Assembly: GCA_947490345.1 (NCBI GenBank)
Contig: CANLGL010000019.1
Span: forward strand, 18,708 to 82,707
From: Deltaproteobacteria bacterium
GTDB lineage: Bacteria; Myxococcota_A; UBA796; SXON01
Length of the DNA: 64,000 nucleotides
Direction of reading: 5' to 3'
The position numbers were made by a program, and so were the translations under genes. The notes below the pieces were generated by a model. That model did no database searches. It was not told the DNA's origin and worked only from the letters and a program-made list of their open reading frames with translations. Numbering within the stretch: position 1 is the first letter of the stretch; the number at the start of each line of letters is the position of its first letter. Shown here piece by piece: positions 62,411-64,000 of this stretch.

Positions 62411-63826
62411 ATGCCCGACTGGCTCCAGATTCCCGAGTGGCTCCAGAAATTCCTCCCCATCTGCATCCTCCTGGTGGTGGTCGGCGGGGTGGTTTCGCTC
62501 CTTCCGAAGGTCGAGCTTGGCCACAGCGCGGCCTACAAACGCCGGCGGTTGATGAATTGGGTGCCGTTGGGGCTCACCTACGCGTTCTTGTATTTCGGTC
62601 GCTACAATCTCTCGGCGATCGCCGGCGAGCTCGACAAGGCCGGAATCCTGGCGAAGGCCACCTTCAACGAGATCGATGGGGTGGGCGCCTGGGTGTACGG
62701 CATCTCCTTCCTCATCAACGGCCCGCTCGCCGATCGCTTCGGCGGGCGCCTGACGATGTTGGTCGGAACCACGGGCTCAGCGCTGGTGAACGTGGGGATG
62801 GCCTTGGCGATGCAGAAGGCGATCCTCCCGGGCGCCGACGCGACCGGCACGCGCGACGACCTCATGATGCTCAACGCCGCCAACATGTACTTCCAGAGCT
62901 TCGGCGCCGTCAGCATTGTCAAGGTGAACGCTCCGTGGTTCCACGTACGCGAGCGGGGGGTTTTGGGCGGGCTGTTCGGGGTGCTCATCTCGCTCGGACT
63001 GTACTTCAGCTACGACTGGAGCTTGGCGATCGGGAAGTCTTCGCTCGGCTGGGCGTGGTCGTTCTGGACGCCCGCCATCGTCATCGGCCTGTGTGTGGCT
63101 GCTACCGCCTTGCTGGTGCGCGACACGCCGTCGCTGGCGGGGCACGCCGACTTCGATACCGGCGATGCCACGTCGGGGCAGAAGGGGTCGCTTCCGGTGC
63201 TCGACGTGCTGCGGAACATGTTCTCCAACCGGATCATCTGGCTCATCATCGCGATCGAGTTCTGCTCGGGCTTTTTGCGCCAGGCGGTGATGAAGCAGTA
63301 CCGGCTCTACGCCAAGGCGATCGGCGACGGTGACAGCTTCGTCTATGAGAACTGGGGCATGCTCTTGTGCATCGCGGGCATTCTCGGGGGCGTCTTTGCC
63401 GGGTTCATCTCTGATCACGTCTTCGGCAGCCGGCGAGGCCCGGTGTCGAGCGTGCTTTATGGTGGCTTGCTGCTCGGTGGGGTGGGGGCCTTCTGGACCC
63501 TCGGACACCCGCTTTTGGGGTGGAGCGTGGTGTTCATGTCGCTCTGCGTGATTGGCGTCCACGGCATGCTGTCGGGCACCGCCTCGATGGACTTCGGCGG
63601 CACCAAGAACGCGGGTCTGGTGACCGGGGTGATCGACGGCTTCGTCTACTTGGGGACTGGCACCCAGGCCTTCCTGTACGGTGCGATGCTCCCGACGGGT
63701 GAGGCGGCCGAAGACCCCGCCAACTGGAAGATCTGGCCGGGGGCAATGCTCCCGGTGGCGGCAATGGGCTTTTTGTTGTGCACGCGGATATGGAATGCGA
63801 GGCCGAAGGGGAAGGGGGGGAGTTGA
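62411..63826 (+). CDS. MFS transporter, organophosphate:phosphate antiporter-like
   Basis: 471 aa. The motif FGRYNLS and the repeated GGRLTMLVG stretch match the OPA family of the major facilitator superfamily (GlpT/UhpT). About 12 membrane segments are visible, starting with FLPICILLVVVGGVVSLLP and including FWTPAIVIGLCVAATALLV and GMLLCIAGILGGVFAGF. It is an inner-membrane exchanger, likely for a phosphorylated sugar or glycerol derivative. It is the last complete gene in the window and probably shares a transcript with the carbamoyltransferase. Confidence 0.87.
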   Translation: MPDWLQIPEWLQKFLPICILLVVVGGVVSLLPKVELGHSAAYKRRRLMNWVPLGLTYAFLYFGRYNLSAIAGELDKAGILAKATFNEIDGVGAWVYGISFLINGPLADRFGGRLTMLVGTTGSALVNVGMALAMQKAILPGADATGTRDDLMMLNAANMYFQSFGAVSIVKVNAPWFHVRERGVLGGLFGVLISLGLYFSYDWSLAIGKSSLGWAWSFWTPAIVIGLCVAATALLVRDTPSLAGHADFDTGDATSGQKGSLPVLDVLRNMFSNRIIWLIIAIEFCSGFLRQAVMKQYRLYAKAIGDGDSFVYENWGMLLCIAGILGGVFAGFISDHVFGSRRGPVSSVLYGGLLLGGVGAFWTLGHPLLGWSVVFMSLCVIGVHGMLSGTASMDFGGTKNAGLVTGVIDGFVYLGTGTQAFLYGAMLPTGEAAEDPANWKIWPGAMLPVAAMGFLLCTRIWNARPKGKGGS

Positions 63827-64000
63827 GGTGGGAGAGTTTCGTTTTGCGTACTGGAGACGATCCCGGAGCGGCGTAGAACGCCGGGTATCAGTGGTAGGAT
63901 GGACGCAGGGCGGGAGGGTCGTGACCGCAAGTGATCCCCGGAGCGCTCCGCGGCGGGCATGACGCGATCGATGCTCATTCGTCCTCGACCCACGGGGGCA
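63827..64000. other. Window-edge interval with possible next-gene start
   Basis: An ATG at 63959 (MTRSMLIRPRPTGA) is open to the window edge, but the sequence is too short to judge. The 130 bp before it contain no clear promoter. Only this weak possibility is seen. Confidence 0.3.

Overview
The window is about 64 kb of very GC-rich chromosome, with strong G/C preference at third codon positions, many TTG/GTG starts and tightly packed genes. Nine predicted lipoproteins, several with Asp/Thr-rich stalks or MopE-type 'DGDGY...DCDD' metal-binding motifs, a MYXO-CTERM-like sorting tail, a kinase of the large multi-domain Ser/Thr type, PfaD and a good sigma-54 promoter together suggest a myxobacterium or related Myxococcota. 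This is inference from gene content; there is no rRNA or tRNA in the window to test it.

Layout. 1-8514: a tightly coupled operon of a gluzincin/TPR protein, MoxR ATPase, DUF58 protein, BatA/VWA protein, DUF4159 protein and a VWA/amidotransferase-like membrane protein. 8526-10018: two lipoproteins, divergent from a 995-aa Ser/Thr kinase (10050-13037) and another lipoprotein. 14041-14460: a gene-free stretch with four copies of a ~24-bp motif in two diverging pairs. 14461-21330: Lhr-like DEXH helicase and PdeM phosphoesterase (half of the ligase-associated DNA repair module), running directly into a NatAB-like ABC exporter whose last permease is fused to a CPBP protease. 21377-22757: a RAYT-type transposase between two copies of a palindromic repeat. 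22795-28470: uracil-DNA glycosylase, a fused salicylyl-CoA 5-hydroxylase/OYE reductase, a DksA-like protein, a MYXO-CTERM-like protein behind a sigma-54 promoter, and PfaD.

28709-33266 holds a membrane protein and a giant lamin-tail/FG-GAP lipoprotein. 33291-35664 is the complete EF-P beta-lysylation set (epmA, efp, epmB), in which efp and epmB have overlapping start codons on opposite strands. 35673-44993: a DUF4388/PATAN-like protein, an aldehyde dehydrogenase, several lipoproteins (two more with MopE motifs, one with a beta-helix) and an SRPBCC protein. 45015-45117: three consecutive hairpins. 45164-46455: a barrel-like protein and a nucleotidyltransferase with a small partner (possible toxin-antitoxin pair). 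46611-49771: an outer-membrane-like protein, a cytochrome c, and a rearrangement scar of gene fragments and a truncated IS91-type transposase.

49944-56823 is a co-directional run: orphan DNA methyltransferase, CvfC-like Nfu/HEAT protein, tandem SagB/ThcOx oxidoreductase, PP2C phosphatase with a cyclic-nucleotide domain, esterase and crotonase. 56936-63826 holds an exported protein, a BKACE enzyme, the N-degron leucyltransferase Bpt, an Asp/Thr-stalk lipoprotein, a NodU/CmcH-type carbamoyltransferase and an organophosphate-type MFS transporter. No tRNA, rRNA, CRISPR array or complete insertion sequence of a standard family other than the RAYT unit was seen.
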